From: Rhizobium rhizoryzae
GTDB taxonomy: Bacteria; Pseudomonadota; Alphaproteobacteria; Rhizobiales; Rhizobiaceae
DNA: 64,000 nt
Reading direction: 5' to 3'
Assembly (NCBI RefSeq): GCF_011046895.1
Contig: NZ_CP049250.1
Location: 2,268,501 to 2,332,500 of the forward strand
The position numbers were made by a program, and so were the translations under genes. Shown here piece by piece: positions 9,517 through 18,316 of this stretch (positions within the stretch are counted from its first letter, which is position 1; the number at the start of each line of letters is the position of its first letter). The notes under the pieces were generated by a model, which was not told the origin of the DNA, searched no databases, and was given only the letters and a program-made list of their open reading frames with translations.

Positions 9517-10029
9517 TCAGTGCTTCTTGCGGAAGGAATCCAGCGAGACAACGGAACCCGAACCGGGCTTCTTGTCGTCATCGGACTTCGCTTCTTCCTC
9601 AGAGGCAGGCTTGGCCACAGCATCCGCGGGATAGGCGGTGATCTCTGCGGAAGCCTCTTCCTCATCTGCAAGCGGGACTTCGAATTCGAGTTCGAAATTC
9701 ACGGATGGGTCGTAGAAACCGCGTATCGCGTTGAATGGAATGTAGAGCCGCTCGGGCGTATCCGAGAACGAAAGACCGATTTCGAAATGCGTATCGGACA
9801 CCTTGAGATCCCAGAACTGGTGCTGGATGACGATTGTCATCTGTTCCGGATACTTGTCCTTCAAATGAGTCGAAATCCGCACACCCGGGGCGCCGGTGAG
9901 GAACGTGATGAAAAAATGATGGTCGCCCGGCAGGCGGCTGGTAGCAGCCACTTCTGACAAAACCTTGCGAATAACGCCGCGAAGGGCGTCCTGTGCCAGA
10001 ATGTCGTAACGGATATGATCCTGACCCAT
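9517..10029 (-). CDS. sspB: SspB-family ClpXP adaptor
   Basis: A 170-residue protein of the alphaproteobacterial SspB family. DHIRYDILAQDALRGVIRKVL opens the fold, GDHHFFITFLTGAPGVRI is its most conserved strand region, and the acidic linker (residues about 125-160) ends in the tail VVSLDSFRKKH. SspB binds ssrA-tagged proteins and tethers them to ClpX through its C-terminal tail, which here is a short hydrophobic/basic peptide as expected. The ATG at 10029 has GGAAG nine bases upstream; an ATG two codons earlier (10035) is possible. Its tagging partner, the tmRNA gene, lies immediately upstream on the same strand. Confidence 0.9.
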   Translation of the reverse strand: MGQDHIRYDILAQDALRGVIRKVLSEVAATSRLPGDHHFFITFLTGAPGVRISTHLKDKYPEQMTIVIQHQFWDLKVSDTHFEIGLSFSDTPERLYIPFNAIRGFYDPSVNFELEFEVPLADEEEASAEITAYPADAVAKPASEEEAKSDDDKKPGSGSVVSLDSFRKKH

Positions 10030-10159
10030 CGTCATTGTCTTCCAATCAGTTCGATGTTTTTCTTGCGATTTGTCTGCCCGTTATAAGCCAGCAAGTTTCC
10101 GTGCGGAAGCCCCGGTGAGACGAGTCATGACGAAGATAGCGAAAAACACGTGAAGCGGG

Positions 10160-10535
10160 AAGGTGAAGGCTTCTGTTGCCAGGTGCCTTCGGACCCCGCC
10201 TCAAGGGGCTAACCTAGAGGACTTGGAGCGGGTTTCCCGCACCGCCATTAGGCAGCGAGAGCGTAACCCTTAGCGTTGTTGTCGTTTGCAACTACACTTG
10301 TGACCCGATAACGGCGGTATCATGCCGAGCAAAAGTACGATCTTTACGCCCTTGTCGATCCTATTTCGCCCCCATCAAAAGCCGGTCTGAGACATACTCA
10401 CTTGCCGACCGGTTTTTGGTGGAGGCGCCGGGTACCGCCCCCGGGTCCAATAGGTTTATTACACCGACCATTTATCGCCATAGCCGGAGCAAGCCCCGGC
10501 GAAGCTGATATAGGTGTTTCTCTGCGCGATGAAAA
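10160..10535 (-). ncRNA. ssrA: tmRNA, circularly permuted two-piece alphaproteobacterial form
   Basis: Read on the minus strand, the acceptor piece comes first. It has a T-arm-like hairpin (CCGGG, loop GGCGGTA, CCCGG) at about 10446-10430 and the 3' half of the acceptor stem CGCCTCC-A-CCA, ending at 10417. A 43-base intervening segment that folds on itself (CCGGTC/GACCGG) follows. The coding piece starts at 10373 with GGGGGCGAAATAGGATCGAC. The two halves pair as a 7-bp acceptor stem with a G.U at the third pair, the alanine identity element. The tag reading frame is at 10289-10248, followed by a GCGGG-AAA-CCCGC hairpin and a final GAAGGC/GCCTTC hairpin near 10190-10165. The outer ends are estimates. 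tmRNA rescues stalled ribosomes and tags the nascent protein for degradation. Confidence 0.93.
10248..10289 (-). other. tmRNA proteolysis-tag reading frame (ANDNNAKGYALAA, stop TAA)
   Basis: Thirteen codons plus TAA, beginning at the resume codon GCA (10289). With the alanine from the charged tmRNA itself, the appended tag is 14 residues. The C-terminal ALAA is the ClpX recognition end and the AND N-terminus matches alphaproteobacterial tags bound by SspB. Confidence 0.92.
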
Positions 10536-10541
10536 GGGGAG

Positions 10542-10570
10542 ATTGTGCATTCCCTTCATACAATTGGCAA
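10542..10570 (-). promoter_or_regulatory. Candidate sigma-70 promoter of ssrA
   Basis: On the minus strand TTGCCA (10570-10565) and CACAAT (10547-10542) are separated by exactly 17 bases, which would start the transcript near 10535, upstream of the acceptor piece. Predicted by inspection only. Confidence 0.5.
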
Positions 10571-10654
10571 AGCAGCGTGGATAAGACCCGCGAGCACTAT
10601 CGTTTGCGGCCTTCGGGCCTATAATTGCGCTCCAGCAGAATCTACAGGCCTGTC

Positions 10655-11449
10655 ATGAAACAGTATCTCGACCTTCTTCGCCATGTCATGGAAACCGGAA
10701 CCGACCGTGGAGACCGGACCGGAACTGGCACGCGCTCCGTTTTCGGCTATCAGATGCGTTTCGATCTTGCGGATGGGTTTCCGATCGTCACGACAAAGAA
10801 ACTGCATCTGCGTTCCATTATCCACGAATTGCTGTGGTTCCTGAAGGGCGATACGAACATTGCCTATCTGAAGGAAAACGGTGTTTCGATCTGGGACGAA
10901 TGGGCAGATGAGCAGGGTAATCTGGGTCCGGTCTACGGCTATCAATGGCGTTCCTGGCCAAAGCCGGATGGCGGGCACGTGGACCAGATCGCCAATCTCG
11001 TCGATGCGATCAGGAAGAACCCGAACTCACGCCGTCACATCGTTTCTGCCTGGAATCCTGCCCAGGTGGACGACATGGCGCTTCCGCCCTGTCATTGCCT
11101 TTTCCAGTTCTACGTATCCGGGGACCGGCTCTCCTGTCAGCTTTATCAGCGTTCTGCGGATATCTTCCTCGGCGTTCCATTCAACATCGCATCCTACGCG
11201 CTTCTGACGATGATGGTGGCGCAGGTTACGGGCTACAAGCCGGGTGAGTTCATCCATACGCTGGGTGATGCCCACATCTATTCCAACCATTTCGAGCAGG
11301 CAGAAATTCAGATGCAGCGCGAGCCAAAGCCGCTGCCGCGCATGGAGATCAATCCAGACGTGACCGATCTCTTCGGCTTCACGTTCGAGGATTTCAACCT
11401 GGTCGGCTATGAGGCGCATCCGCATATCAAGGCCAAGGTGGCCGTGTAA
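10655..11449 (+). CDS. thyA: Thymidylate synthase
   Basis: A 264-residue protein, exactly the usual ThyA length. It methylates dUMP to dTMP using methylenetetrahydrofolate, giving dihydrofolate. The N-terminus is [26 protein letters not shown], the catalytic cysteine (near residue 146) sits in [12 protein letters not shown], and [17 protein letters not shown] binds substrate. The product dihydrofolate is recycled by the next gene, folA, whose ATG overlaps this stop by one base (TAATG). An upstream in-frame start at 10625 would add ten residues absent from the family. Confidence 0.97.
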   Translation: MKQYLDLLRHVMETGTDRGDRTGTGTRSVFGYQMRFDLADGFPIVTTKKLHLRSIIHELLWFLKGDTNIAYLKENGVSIWDEWADEQGNLGPVYGYQWRSWPKPDGGHVDQIANLVDAIRKNPNSRRHIVSAWNPAQVDDMALPPCHCLFQFYVSGDRLSCQLYQRSADIFLGVPFNIASYALLTMMVAQVTGYKPGEFIHTLGDAHIYSNHFEQAEIQMQREPKPLPRMEINPDVTDLFGFTFEDFNLVGYEAHPHIKAKVAV

Positions 11450-11988
11450 TGGATGATGACGCAAAAAGGCCGGTCGTTCTCATTGCGGCGGTGTCGACCA
11501 ACAGGGTGATTGGTCGCAACGGCGATATGCCGTGGAAGTTGTCGACCGACCTAAAGCGCTTCAAGGCGATGACGCTGGGAAATCCGGTCATCGTCGGTCG
11601 CAAGACCTTCGAGAGCTTCGGCGGACGACCGTTGCCTGGGCGTCCGCATGTGGTTGTGACACGGGATCCTGCGTATGCGGCGGACGGTGTCGAAACGGTC
11701 GATTCGCTCGCCAAGGCTTTGCAGCGGGCGCAAGCGATTGCCGTCGAGACAAATGCCCGCGAAATAGCGGTGATCGGTGGTGGCGAGATCTATGCGCAGG
11801 CCCTGCCGCTCGCCGATCGCCTGTATCTCACTCATGTGGATGCGGTGATCGAAGATGGCGACACGTACTTTCCAGTGGTTGATGACCACATATTCGAATG
11901 TGTGGAAAGAGAACCGGTTCCGGCAGGCGAGAAGGACAATTTTCCAACGGTTTTTGCCGTTTATCGACGTCGGGCTGCGGCCATTTGA
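11449..11988 (+). CDS. folA: Dihydrofolate reductase
   Basis: A 179-residue FolA protein that reduces dihydrofolate to tetrahydrofolate with NADPH. Family motifs are all present: LIAAVSTNRVIGRNGDMPW at the N-terminus, the NADPH-binding VIVGRKTFESFGGRPLPGR, and IAVIGGGEIYAQALPLADRL. The C-terminal part YLTHVDAVIEDGDTYFP is also typical. Translation is coupled to thyA by the TAATG overlap, matching the metabolic link because ThyA makes the substrate of FolA. Confidence 0.96.
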   Translation: MDDDAKRPVVLIAAVSTNRVIGRNGDMPWKLSTDLKRFKAMTLGNPVIVGRKTFESFGGRPLPGRPHVVVTRDPAYAADGVETVDSLAKALQRAQAIAVETNAREIAVIGGGEIYAQALPLADRLYLTHVDAVIEDGDTYFPVVDDHIFECVEREPVPAGEKDNFPTVFAVYRRRAAAI

Positions 11989-12133
11989 AACATTTCGTTA
12001 CCAAACACTGCGAAGTGACCCCTTGGCGCGTTGAAAGCGGTGTTGCGCATACCTATAACGGGGCAAGACCCGGCTGCCGCAAGTTCCGGCGCGGTTGATC
12101 GAGGGTGGGAGTTTCACGAACAAAGAGGTTTTG

Positions 12134-13252
12134 ATGCCTTGGAGCAATCAGAATGGCGGCGGTCCCTGGGGGGGCGGCGGCAATAATCAGGGGCCTTGGG
12201 GGCAAGGCCCCAATCGCCCCCGAGGTGGTGGCGGCGGTAATGGAGGGGGTAACGGCGGACCGCCGGACCTGGAGGACATTATTCGTCGCAGCCAAGACCG
12301 GTTGCGCGGAGCAGTGCCCGGCGGGTTCAACGGTGGAGCGCTGGCAATCGTTCTCCTCGTCATTCTGGCATTTGTGGCATTCCAATCGGTCTACACGGTT
12401 CAGCCGGATGAGCGCGGCGTAGAGCTTCGCTTCGGAAAGCCGAAGGACGAAGTTTCAGGTCCGGGCCTTCACTGGCATTTCTGGCCCGTGGAAACGGTCG
12501 AGATCGTGAAGGTTACCGAGCAGCAGCAGAATATCGGTGGGCGTGGCAACGCGAATTCTACCGAAGGCCTGATGCTGTCCGGCGACCAGAACATCGTGAA
12601 CGTGCAGTTCTCGGTGCTGTTTACGGTCACCGATCCGCGCGCCTATCTCTTCAACCTTGAAAGCCCGAACGCAACGCTGCAGCAGGTTGCTGAAAGCGCC
12701 ATGCGTGAAGTCGTTGGCCGTCGCCCGGCACAGGATGTGTTCCGTAATGCGCGCGAACAGATCTCCACCGAGGTTCGCGATATCATTCAGGGCACCATGG
12801 ATACCTATGGTTCCGGTATTGCGATCAATGCGGTGCCGATCGAAGATGCAGCGCCGCCGCGCGAGGTTGCCGATGCCTTCGAAGAAGTGCAGCGCGCCGA
12901 GCAGGACGAAGATCGTTTCGTTGAAGAAGCCAACCAGTATGCCAACCAGAAGCTTGGTCAGGCACGCGGTCAGGCGGCACAGGTTCGCGAAGAGGCTTCA
13001 GCCTATAAGGATCGCGTCGTGAATGAGGCGACCGGTGAAGCACAGCGCTTCGTATCCATCTACGACGCCTACAAGGTTGCTCCGGATGTGACGCGTGAGC
13101 GCATCTTCCTGGAGACCATGGAAAACGTGCTGAAGAACTCGAACAAGATCATTCTGGACGACAAGCAGGGCGTTGTTCCCTACTTGCCGCTCAATGAAAT
13201 GATCCGTCCGAATGCGGGTACGACCAACACGAACCAGGGAGGCCGTCCATGA
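12134..13252 (+). CDS. hflK: FtsH protease modulator HflK
   Basis: A 372-residue membrane protein of the SPFH/band-7 family that, with HflC, forms a cage around the FtsH protease and modulates quality control of membrane proteins. The first 60 residues are Gly/Asn/Pro-rich (typical of HflK), then one membrane helix near residues 68-88 (ALAIVLLVILAFVAFQSV). The SPFH domain starts at VQPDERGVELRFGK, followed by a helical region rich in Ala/Gln/Glu. The ATG at 12134 has AGAGG just upstream; the reading frame is open from 12095. It overlaps hflC by four bases. Confidence 0.96.
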   Translation: MPWSNQNGGGPWGGGGNNQGPWGQGPNRPRGGGGGNGGGNGGPPDLEDIIRRSQDRLRGAVPGGFNGGALAIVLLVILAFVAFQSVYTVQPDERGVELRFGKPKDEVSGPGLHWHFWPVETVEIVKVTEQQQNIGGRGNANSTEGLMLSGDQNIVNVQFSVLFTVTDPRAYLFNLESPNATLQQVAESAMREVVGRRPAQDVFRNAREQISTEVRDIIQGTMDTYGSGIAINAVPIEDAAPPREVADAFEEVQRAEQDEDRFVEEANQYANQKLGQARGQAAQVREEASAYKDRVVNEATGEAQRFVSIYDAYKVAPDVTRERIFLETMENVLKNSNKIILDDKQGVVPYLPLNEMIRPNAGTTNTNQGGRP

Positions 13253-14181
13253 ACTCCAGTCGTCTCCCAGCCGTCCTGATTGGACTTGGCCTCGTGCTTT
13301 TCCTTGCCTATTCATCCGTCTTTGTCGTGAACGAGCGCGAGCAGGCTATCGTCGTGCGTTTCGGTCAGATCCAGTCGGTGAAGTCGCAACCGGGCCTGTA
13401 CTTCAAGCTGCCCTTCGCTTTCATGGATGCTGATCGCGTGCAGTATATCGAAAACCGCGCGCTGCGCTTCGATATCGACAACATCCGCGTTCAGGTTCGC
13501 GGTGGTGCCTTCTACGAAGTCGATGCCTTCGTGGTCTACCAGATCTCCGATGCTGGCCGCTTCCGTGGTACCGTATCCGGTGACCGTAACGCCGCCGAAT
13601 CGCGTCTACGTACGCGTCTCGATGCTGCTCTGCGCCGTGTCTACGGTTTGCGGAACTTCAGCGCCGCGCTTTCCGACGAACGTTCCGCGATGATGCAGGA
13701 GGTCCGGGCCGATCTGCAGGCCGCTGCGGAAAGCCTCGGCTTGAACATTCGCGATGTTCGCATCCGTCGTACGGATCTGACGCGTGAAGTCTCGCAGCAG
13801 ACCTATCAGCGCATGAAGGCAGAACGTCTTGCCGAAGCGGAGCTGATCCGCGCCCGTGGTAACGAACAGGGCCAGCGCCGTCGCGCCATCGCGGATCGTC
13901 AGGTGGTCGAACTTGTGTCGGAAGCCCAGCGTGATGCGGAAATCATTCGCGGTGAGGGTGATGCGCAGCGTAACCGGATCTTTGGCGAAGCCTTCGCTCG
14001 CGATCCTGGCTTCTTCGAGTTCTATCGCTCCATGCGTGCCTATACGGCTGCTCTGAGCGACAAGGGAACGACGATGGTTCTCAGCCCGGACTCGCAGTTC
14101 TTCAAGTACTTCAACCAAAGCTCCGGCGCGACCGCAGGAAGCGTGCCGCCTGCGGCACCGGCGCAGCCTGCACAGCAGTAA
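13249..14181 (+). CDS. hflC: FtsH protease modulator HflC
   Basis: A 310-residue SPFH protein with an N-terminal signal anchor (residues about 6-24) and the HflC pattern VVNEREQAIVVRFGQIQSVKSQPGLYFKLPF. The region TDLTREVSQQTYQRMKAER and the following charged helix correspond to the HflC oligomerisation segment. The C-terminal 25 residues are Ala/Pro/Gln-rich. It is the partner of HflK and is translationally coupled to it (ATGA). A strong hairpin after the gene probably ends the transcript. Confidence 0.96.
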   Translation: MNSSRLPAVLIGLGLVLFLAYSSVFVVNEREQAIVVRFGQIQSVKSQPGLYFKLPFAFMDADRVQYIENRALRFDIDNIRVQVRGGAFYEVDAFVVYQISDAGRFRGTVSGDRNAAESRLRTRLDAALRRVYGLRNFSAALSDERSAMMQEVRADLQAAAESLGLNIRDVRIRRTDLTREVSQQTYQRMKAERLAEAELIRARGNEQGQRRRAIADRQVVELVSEAQRDAEIIRGEGDAQRNRIFGEAFARDPGFFEFYRSMRAYTAALSDKGTTMVLSPDSQFFKYFNQSSGATAGSVPPAAPAQPAQQ

Positions 14182-14190
14182 TTCAATAGC

Positions 14191-14222
14191 GAGGGCGGCT
14201 TTCGAGCCGCCCTCTGCATTTT
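14191..14222 (+). terminator. Terminator hairpin after hflC
   Basis: GAGGGCGGC, loop TTTCGA, GCCGCCCTC, then TGCATTTT. A stable perfect stem 10 bases after the hflC stop. Confidence 0.75.
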
Positions 14223-14365
14223 CGTGGTCGCTTGCTTAAGTTCAGTAACTTCGCTGTGGGCTCACGAAAAGATAATTTCCCCCGTCGTTATTCCGCCTTA
14301 TCTTTCATGAAGCGTCTCGCTTAAATGACGCATTGCTAAAGCATTCCGGAACGAGGAGCCTGACT

Positions 14366-15913
14366 GTGAAGACCTTCCAACTGTCCTTGAGGTATTCGAT
14401 GGCATCCGTTCTGGCTGTGGCCCTGGCCAGTGGGCCAATCACTGGGCCAGTCGTGCCAGCTTTCGCGCAGGTGCCTAACGCACCGACGACAGCGCCAAAG
14501 GTTGCGATGCCGCAGACCGGACCTGCCTCCGTGGCGGATCTGGCGGAAGGGCTGCTCGATGCTGTCGTCAACATTTCGACCTCGCAGAGCGTCAAGGGTG
14601 AGGGCGCCAGCCCGCAATCGCCGAAGGGCTCGCCGTTCCAGGAATTCTTTGACGATTTCTTCGACGGTCAGGAAAAGGGTCAGGGAAACCGCAAGGTCAA
14701 CTCGCTGGGCTCCGGTTTCGTGATCGATCCGTCCGGCTATGTCGTCACCAACAATCACGTCATCGAGGGTGCCGACGATATCGAGGTCATCTTCCCGAAC
14801 GGCACGAAGCTCAAGGCAAAGCTCGTCGGCACGGATACCAAGACGGACCTGTCTGTTCTGAAGGTTGAACCAAAGGCGCCTCTCAAGGCGGTGAAGTTCG
14901 GCGATTCCAAGAAAATGCGCATTGGCGACTGGGTCATGGCCATCGGCAATCCGTTCGGGCTCGGCGGTTCGGTGACCATCGGCATCATCTCGGCGCGGGG
15001 CCGTAACATCAATGCCGGACCCTACGACAACTTCATCCAGACCGATGCTGCCATCAACAAGGGTAATTCCGGTGGCCCGCTGTTCAACATGTATGGCGAG
15101 GTGATCGGCATCAACACAGCCATCATTTCCCCAAGCGGTGGCTCGATCGGGATCGGCTTCGCCGTTCCGACAGAACTTGCGCAAAATATCGTGCAGCAGC
15201 TGATCGAGTTCGGTGAAACGCGTCGTGGCTGGCTCGGCGTGCGCATCCAACCTGTGACAGATGAAGTGTCCGAAAGCCTGGGCCTGAAGGAAGCGCGCGG
15301 CGCGCTCGTTTCCGGCGTGATCAAGGGTGGTCCGGTTGACAACGGAACTATCAAGGCTGGCGATGTGATCATAACTTTCGATGGCAAGCAGGTGAAGGAA
15401 ATGCGCGATCTACCGCTCGCGGTCGCCGAAAGCCCTGTCGGCAAGGCTGTGGACGTCATCATCATGCGTGATGGCAAGGAACAGACAGTCAAGGTCACCC
15501 TTGGCCGGCTTGAGGATGGGGCCGAGGCCGAGACGGGTGACGATGCACCTGCCCTTGCCGAGAAAGACCAGAAAAAGGACGGCCAGAACCAGGCGCCCCA
15601 GCCGCCACAGGATACTGTTTCCGTCCTCGGGCTCACTCTTTCCGATCTGACAGACGAACGTCAAAAGAACTTCGGCATTGCCGACAGCGTCGAAGGCGTT
15701 GTTATCACCGCCGTGCAGGCCGGTTCACCTGCAGCGGAAAAGGGCCTGAAGGTCGGCGAAGTCATCGTCGAAGTCGGCCAGAGCTTCACGTCATCGCCGG
15801 ATGATGTCATCAACCGGATCAACGAGCTGAAGGGTGAGGGGCGCCGTAATGCGCATATGATGATTGCGGGACCGGATGGCCAACTGCGTTTTGTCGCAAT
15901 CCCGCTCGAATAG
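14366..15913 (+). CDS. degP: Do family (DegP/HtrA) periplasmic serine protease
   Basis: A 515-residue exported protease/chaperone. A signal peptide ends near AFAQ (residue about 36). The catalytic triad is visible: His131 in TNNHVIEG, Asp161 in TDLSVLK and Ser235 in GNSGGP. Two PDZ domains follow, the first around WLGVRIQPVTDEV and the second around VVITAVQAGSPAAEKGL, separated by a charged Gln/Pro linker. I chose GTG at 14366 because AGGAG lies seven bases upstream; a TTG at 14333 has no good site. Members degrade misfolded envelope proteins, a role that fits its place next to hflKC. The transcript is probably separate, since a terminator lies between. Confidence 0.95.
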   Translation: MKTFQLSLRYSMASVLAVALASGPITGPVVPAFAQVPNAPTTAPKVAMPQTGPASVADLAEGLLDAVVNISTSQSVKGEGASPQSPKGSPFQEFFDDFFDGQEKGQGNRKVNSLGSGFVIDPSGYVVTNNHVIEGADDIEVIFPNGTKLKAKLVGTDTKTDLSVLKVEPKAPLKAVKFGDSKKMRIGDWVMAIGNPFGLGGSVTIGIISARGRNINAGPYDNFIQTDAAINKGNSGGPLFNMYGEVIGINTAIISPSGGSIGIGFAVPTELAQNIVQQLIEFGETRRGWLGVRIQPVTDEVSESLGLKEARGALVSGVIKGGPVDNGTIKAGDVIITFDGKQVKEMRDLPLAVAESPVGKAVDVIIMRDGKEQTVKVTLGRLEDGAEAETGDDAPALAEKDQKKDGQNQAPQPPQDTVSVLGLTLSDLTDERQKNFGIADSVEGVVITAVQAGSPAAEKGLKVGEVIVEVGQSFTSSPDDVINRINELKGEGRRNAHMMIAGPDGQLRFVAIPLE

Positions 15914-15922
15914 AGCGGGACT

Positions 15923-16510
15923 TCAATCCTTCAGTCCAGGCAAGACCGTTTCATTGATGATTGCGTAGGTGACATGCCGCTTGAGATGCGGGTGTGTATC
16001 CGGCACGCGCGGATGGTCGAAATCCATTTCCGGGCAGCGCCTCATGCCGATGCGCTTCATCACAGCCGTTGACCGGTGATTGCTCTCGACCGCGAAGGAA
16101 ACGATTGCCGCCAGTTGCATGGCGCCAAAACCGTGGCTGATGAGTGCGGCCGCCGCTTCGGTGACGTAGCCGTGGCCCCAGAAGCGGGTGGCAAGGCGCC
16201 AACCGATCTCGATCGTCTCCGAGGGAAAGATGCCGGGCATGTTGGCCGGAGCCAGACCGCAGAAGCCCATGGCTTCGCCCGTCTCCTTCAATTCGACAGC
16301 ATAGAAGCCGAGGCCATCTTCCTTGATCATCGCGTTGACGCGATCAAACAGCGCATCGGCTTCGGCATGATTGCGGCGGAAGGGAAAGAACTCCATCACC
16401 TTCGGATCTGCATTGATCTCCCGAAAGAGATCGCGGTCCCGCTCAAGCCAGCTGCGCAGAACCAGTCGTTCCGTCTCCAGAATGATCCGCGGTGCTCCAC
16501 CGGCCATCAT
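15923..16510 (-). CDS. GNAT family N-acetyltransferase (RimJ/RimL-like)
   Basis: A 195-residue acetyltransferase of the Acetyltransf_3 type. ETERLVLRSWLERDRDLFREIN is the usual N-terminal strand and helix, and the acetyl-CoA-binding region includes IGWRLATRFWGHGYVTEAAAALI and VESNHRSTAVMKRIGM. These enzymes acetylate amino groups of proteins or small molecules; the substrate is unknown. Its ATG overlaps the serB stop by four bases, so it is translated as the second gene of a serB operon on the minus strand. It converges with the protease gene, leaving 9 bases between the stops. Confidence 0.9.
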   Translation of the reverse strand: MMAGGAPRIILETERLVLRSWLERDRDLFREINADPKVMEFFPFRRNHAEADALFDRVNAMIKEDGLGFYAVELKETGEAMGFCGLAPANMPGIFPSETIEIGWRLATRFWGHGYVTEAAAALISHGFGAMQLAAIVSFAVESNHRSTAVMKRIGMRRCPEMDFDHPRVPDTHPHLKRHVTYAIINETVLPGLKD

Positions 16511-17397
16511 GGTGTGACGAAATCGCTTCTGCGATAGCCCTGAATGTAGAGAAGCGCTGTCAGGTCCGAATGGTCTATGCGCATCTTCGCCTGCGCAGAT
16601 ACCGTGGGTTTTGCGTGGAGCGCAACGCCGGACCCGGCGAGACCCAGCATGCCGAGATCATTCGCGCCGTCACCGACTGCCATCGCCTCATCCGGGGAGA
16701 TCCCAAGCTTCTCAGCGATGTCGTTCAGCGCGTCGACCTTGGCCTGCTTGCCGAGAATCGGTTCGGCGACTTCCCCGGTAAGGATGCCATCCTTCTCCAG
16801 CAGAAGGTTCGCGCGGTTTTCGTGAAAGCCCAGCATATCCGCGATACGACTGGTGAAGACGGTGAAACCGCCCGATACGAGTGCCGTGTAGAAACCTTTG
16901 GCGCGCATGGTGGCGATGAGTTCCGGCCCGCCGGAGGTGAGCGTGATGCGCTTGGCAATGACATCATCCACGACCGTGATCGGGAGACCTTTCAGCAGCG
17001 CCACCCGTTCCCGGAGTGCCGGTTCGAACGCGATTTCGCCGTTCATGGCACGGGCGGTGATGGCGGATACCTGCTCCTTCAGCCCAACGACATCGGCAAG
17101 CTCATCGATACATTCCTGACCAATCATGGTGGAATCCATGTCGGCGATGAGGATCTTCTTCCGGCGTGTCTCGACATGCTGAACGACGACATCGATCGGA
17201 AGGTCGGATAGGGCGTGGCGCAACTGCTGCTCGCTTACCGCCGCATCAGCTTCGTTGCGAAGCGCCACATCGCAGGCAATGCCATCGGCCAGCCAGTATA
17301 GACCGGCAGCATTGACGGCTTCGGCTGCGCGTTCTCCCGCCTTGGCATCAAGAACAGGGTTTGACGGATGGGCAATGAGCGTGGCAACGAGAGCCAT
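16507..17397 (-). CDS. serB: Phosphoserine phosphatase
   Basis: A 296-residue HAD-superfamily enzyme catalysing the last step of serine synthesis, phosphoserine to serine. HAD motif I is DMDSTMIGQE (IADMDSTMIGQECIDELADVVG), motif II is VSGGFTVFTSRIA, and the last motif is VGDGANDLGMLGLAGSGVALHAKP. An N-terminal ACT-like region (about 80 residues) precedes it, as in long-form SerB. The ATG at 17397 matches the family N-terminus MALVATLIAHP; longer in-frame starts would extend across miaA. This start codon overlaps the start codon of miaA on the other strand. Confidence 0.95.
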   Translation of the reverse strand: MALVATLIAHPSNPVLDAKAGERAAEAVNAAGLYWLADGIACDVALRNEADAAVSEQQLRHALSDLPIDVVVQHVETRRKKILIADMDSTMIGQECIDELADVVGLKEQVSAITARAMNGEIAFEPALRERVALLKGLPITVVDDVIAKRITLTSGGPELIATMRAKGFYTALVSGGFTVFTSRIADMLGFHENRANLLLEKDGILTGEVAEPILGKQAKVDALNDIAEKLGISPDEAMAVGDGANDLGMLGLAGSGVALHAKPTVSAQAKMRIDHSDLTALLYIQGYRRSDFVTP

Positions 17398-18316
17398 GAT
17401 GAACAACCTTCGGCAAGATATCGAGGCCATCCTGATAACCGGGCCAACGGCGGGCGGCAAGTCGGCGCTTGCGCTATCGCTTGCCCGTCAACACAACGGT
17501 GTCGTGATCAACGCAGACAGTATGCAGGTCTACGATACGCTGCGCGTCCTGACTGCGCGTCCTTCCGAAGAGGAGATGGAGGAAATCCCGCACCATCTCT
17601 ACGGTCATGTTCCAGCTGTTCGCAGTTATTCGACTGGCGACTGGCTGAGAGATGTGCAGGCTTTGCTATCCGAATTACGCGCGGAAGGCTGTCTGCCAGT
17701 CTTCGTCGGTGGAACCGGGCTTTACTTCAAGGCGCTGACGGGCGGTCTCTCCGACATGCCGGAAATTCCAGCCGAGATCCGGGAGGGTTTACGTCAGCGT
17801 CTGCTCGACGATGGGTCGGAAGCTCTGCATGCGGAACTCCGTGCCTGTGATCCCGCACTTGCCGAGCGCCTCAACTTGACTGACGGACACCGGATCGTGC
17901 GGGCACTGGAGGTGTTCAGAGCGACGGGCAAGTCCATTGCCCATTTCCAGCAACAGTCAGGGCCGGTTATCGTCGATCCCGCCAGAAGTCGGAAGCTCGT
18001 CGTTCTTCCGAACCGTGATCTTTTGCATGATCGTATCAACCGGCGGTTTGACATCATGCTGGCGACAGGCGCGATCGAGGAAGTCGAGCGACTTCTTACG
18101 CTCGATCCTCCTTCGGATGCGACAGCAATGAAAGCGATTGGCGTTGCGGAAATTGCTGCGCATTTGCGTGGAGACATGACGCGCGAAATGGTTGTCGAGC
18201 GAGGCTCTGCCCTCACGCGACAATACGCCAAGCGCCAAATGACGTGGTTCCGCAATCAGATGGATGAAAGCTGGGAGCGATTTGACCCCTACGACCCGGC
18301 TCAATCCTTGTCGTAG
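17396..18316 (+). CDS. miaA: tRNA dimethylallyltransferase
   Basis: A 306-residue enzyme adding a dimethylallyl group to A37 of tRNAs reading UNN codons. The P-loop is LITGPTAGGKSALALSLAR, followed by VINADSMQVYDTLRVLTARPSEEEM, VGGTGLYFKALTGGLSDMP, and near the C-terminus RGSALTRQYAKRQMTWFRNQ. Starts at 17396 and 17399 (ATGATG) are both possible. The first overlaps the serB start codon on the other strand in a shared CATG. The 3' end overlaps the convergent HerA-like gene by 16 bases. Confidence 0.95.
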   Translation: MMNNLRQDIEAILITGPTAGGKSALALSLARQHNGVVINADSMQVYDTLRVLTARPSEEEMEEIPHHLYGHVPAVRSYSTGDWLRDVQALLSELRAEGCLPVFVGGTGLYFKALTGGLSDMPEIPAEIREGLRQRLLDDGSEALHAELRACDPALAERLNLTDGHRIVRALEVFRATGKSIAHFQQQSGPVIVDPARSRKLVVLPNRDLLHDRINRRFDIMLATGAIEEVERLLTLDPPSDATAMKAIGVAEIAAHLRGDMTREMVVERGSALTRQYAKRQMTWFRNQMDESWERFDPYDPAQSLS

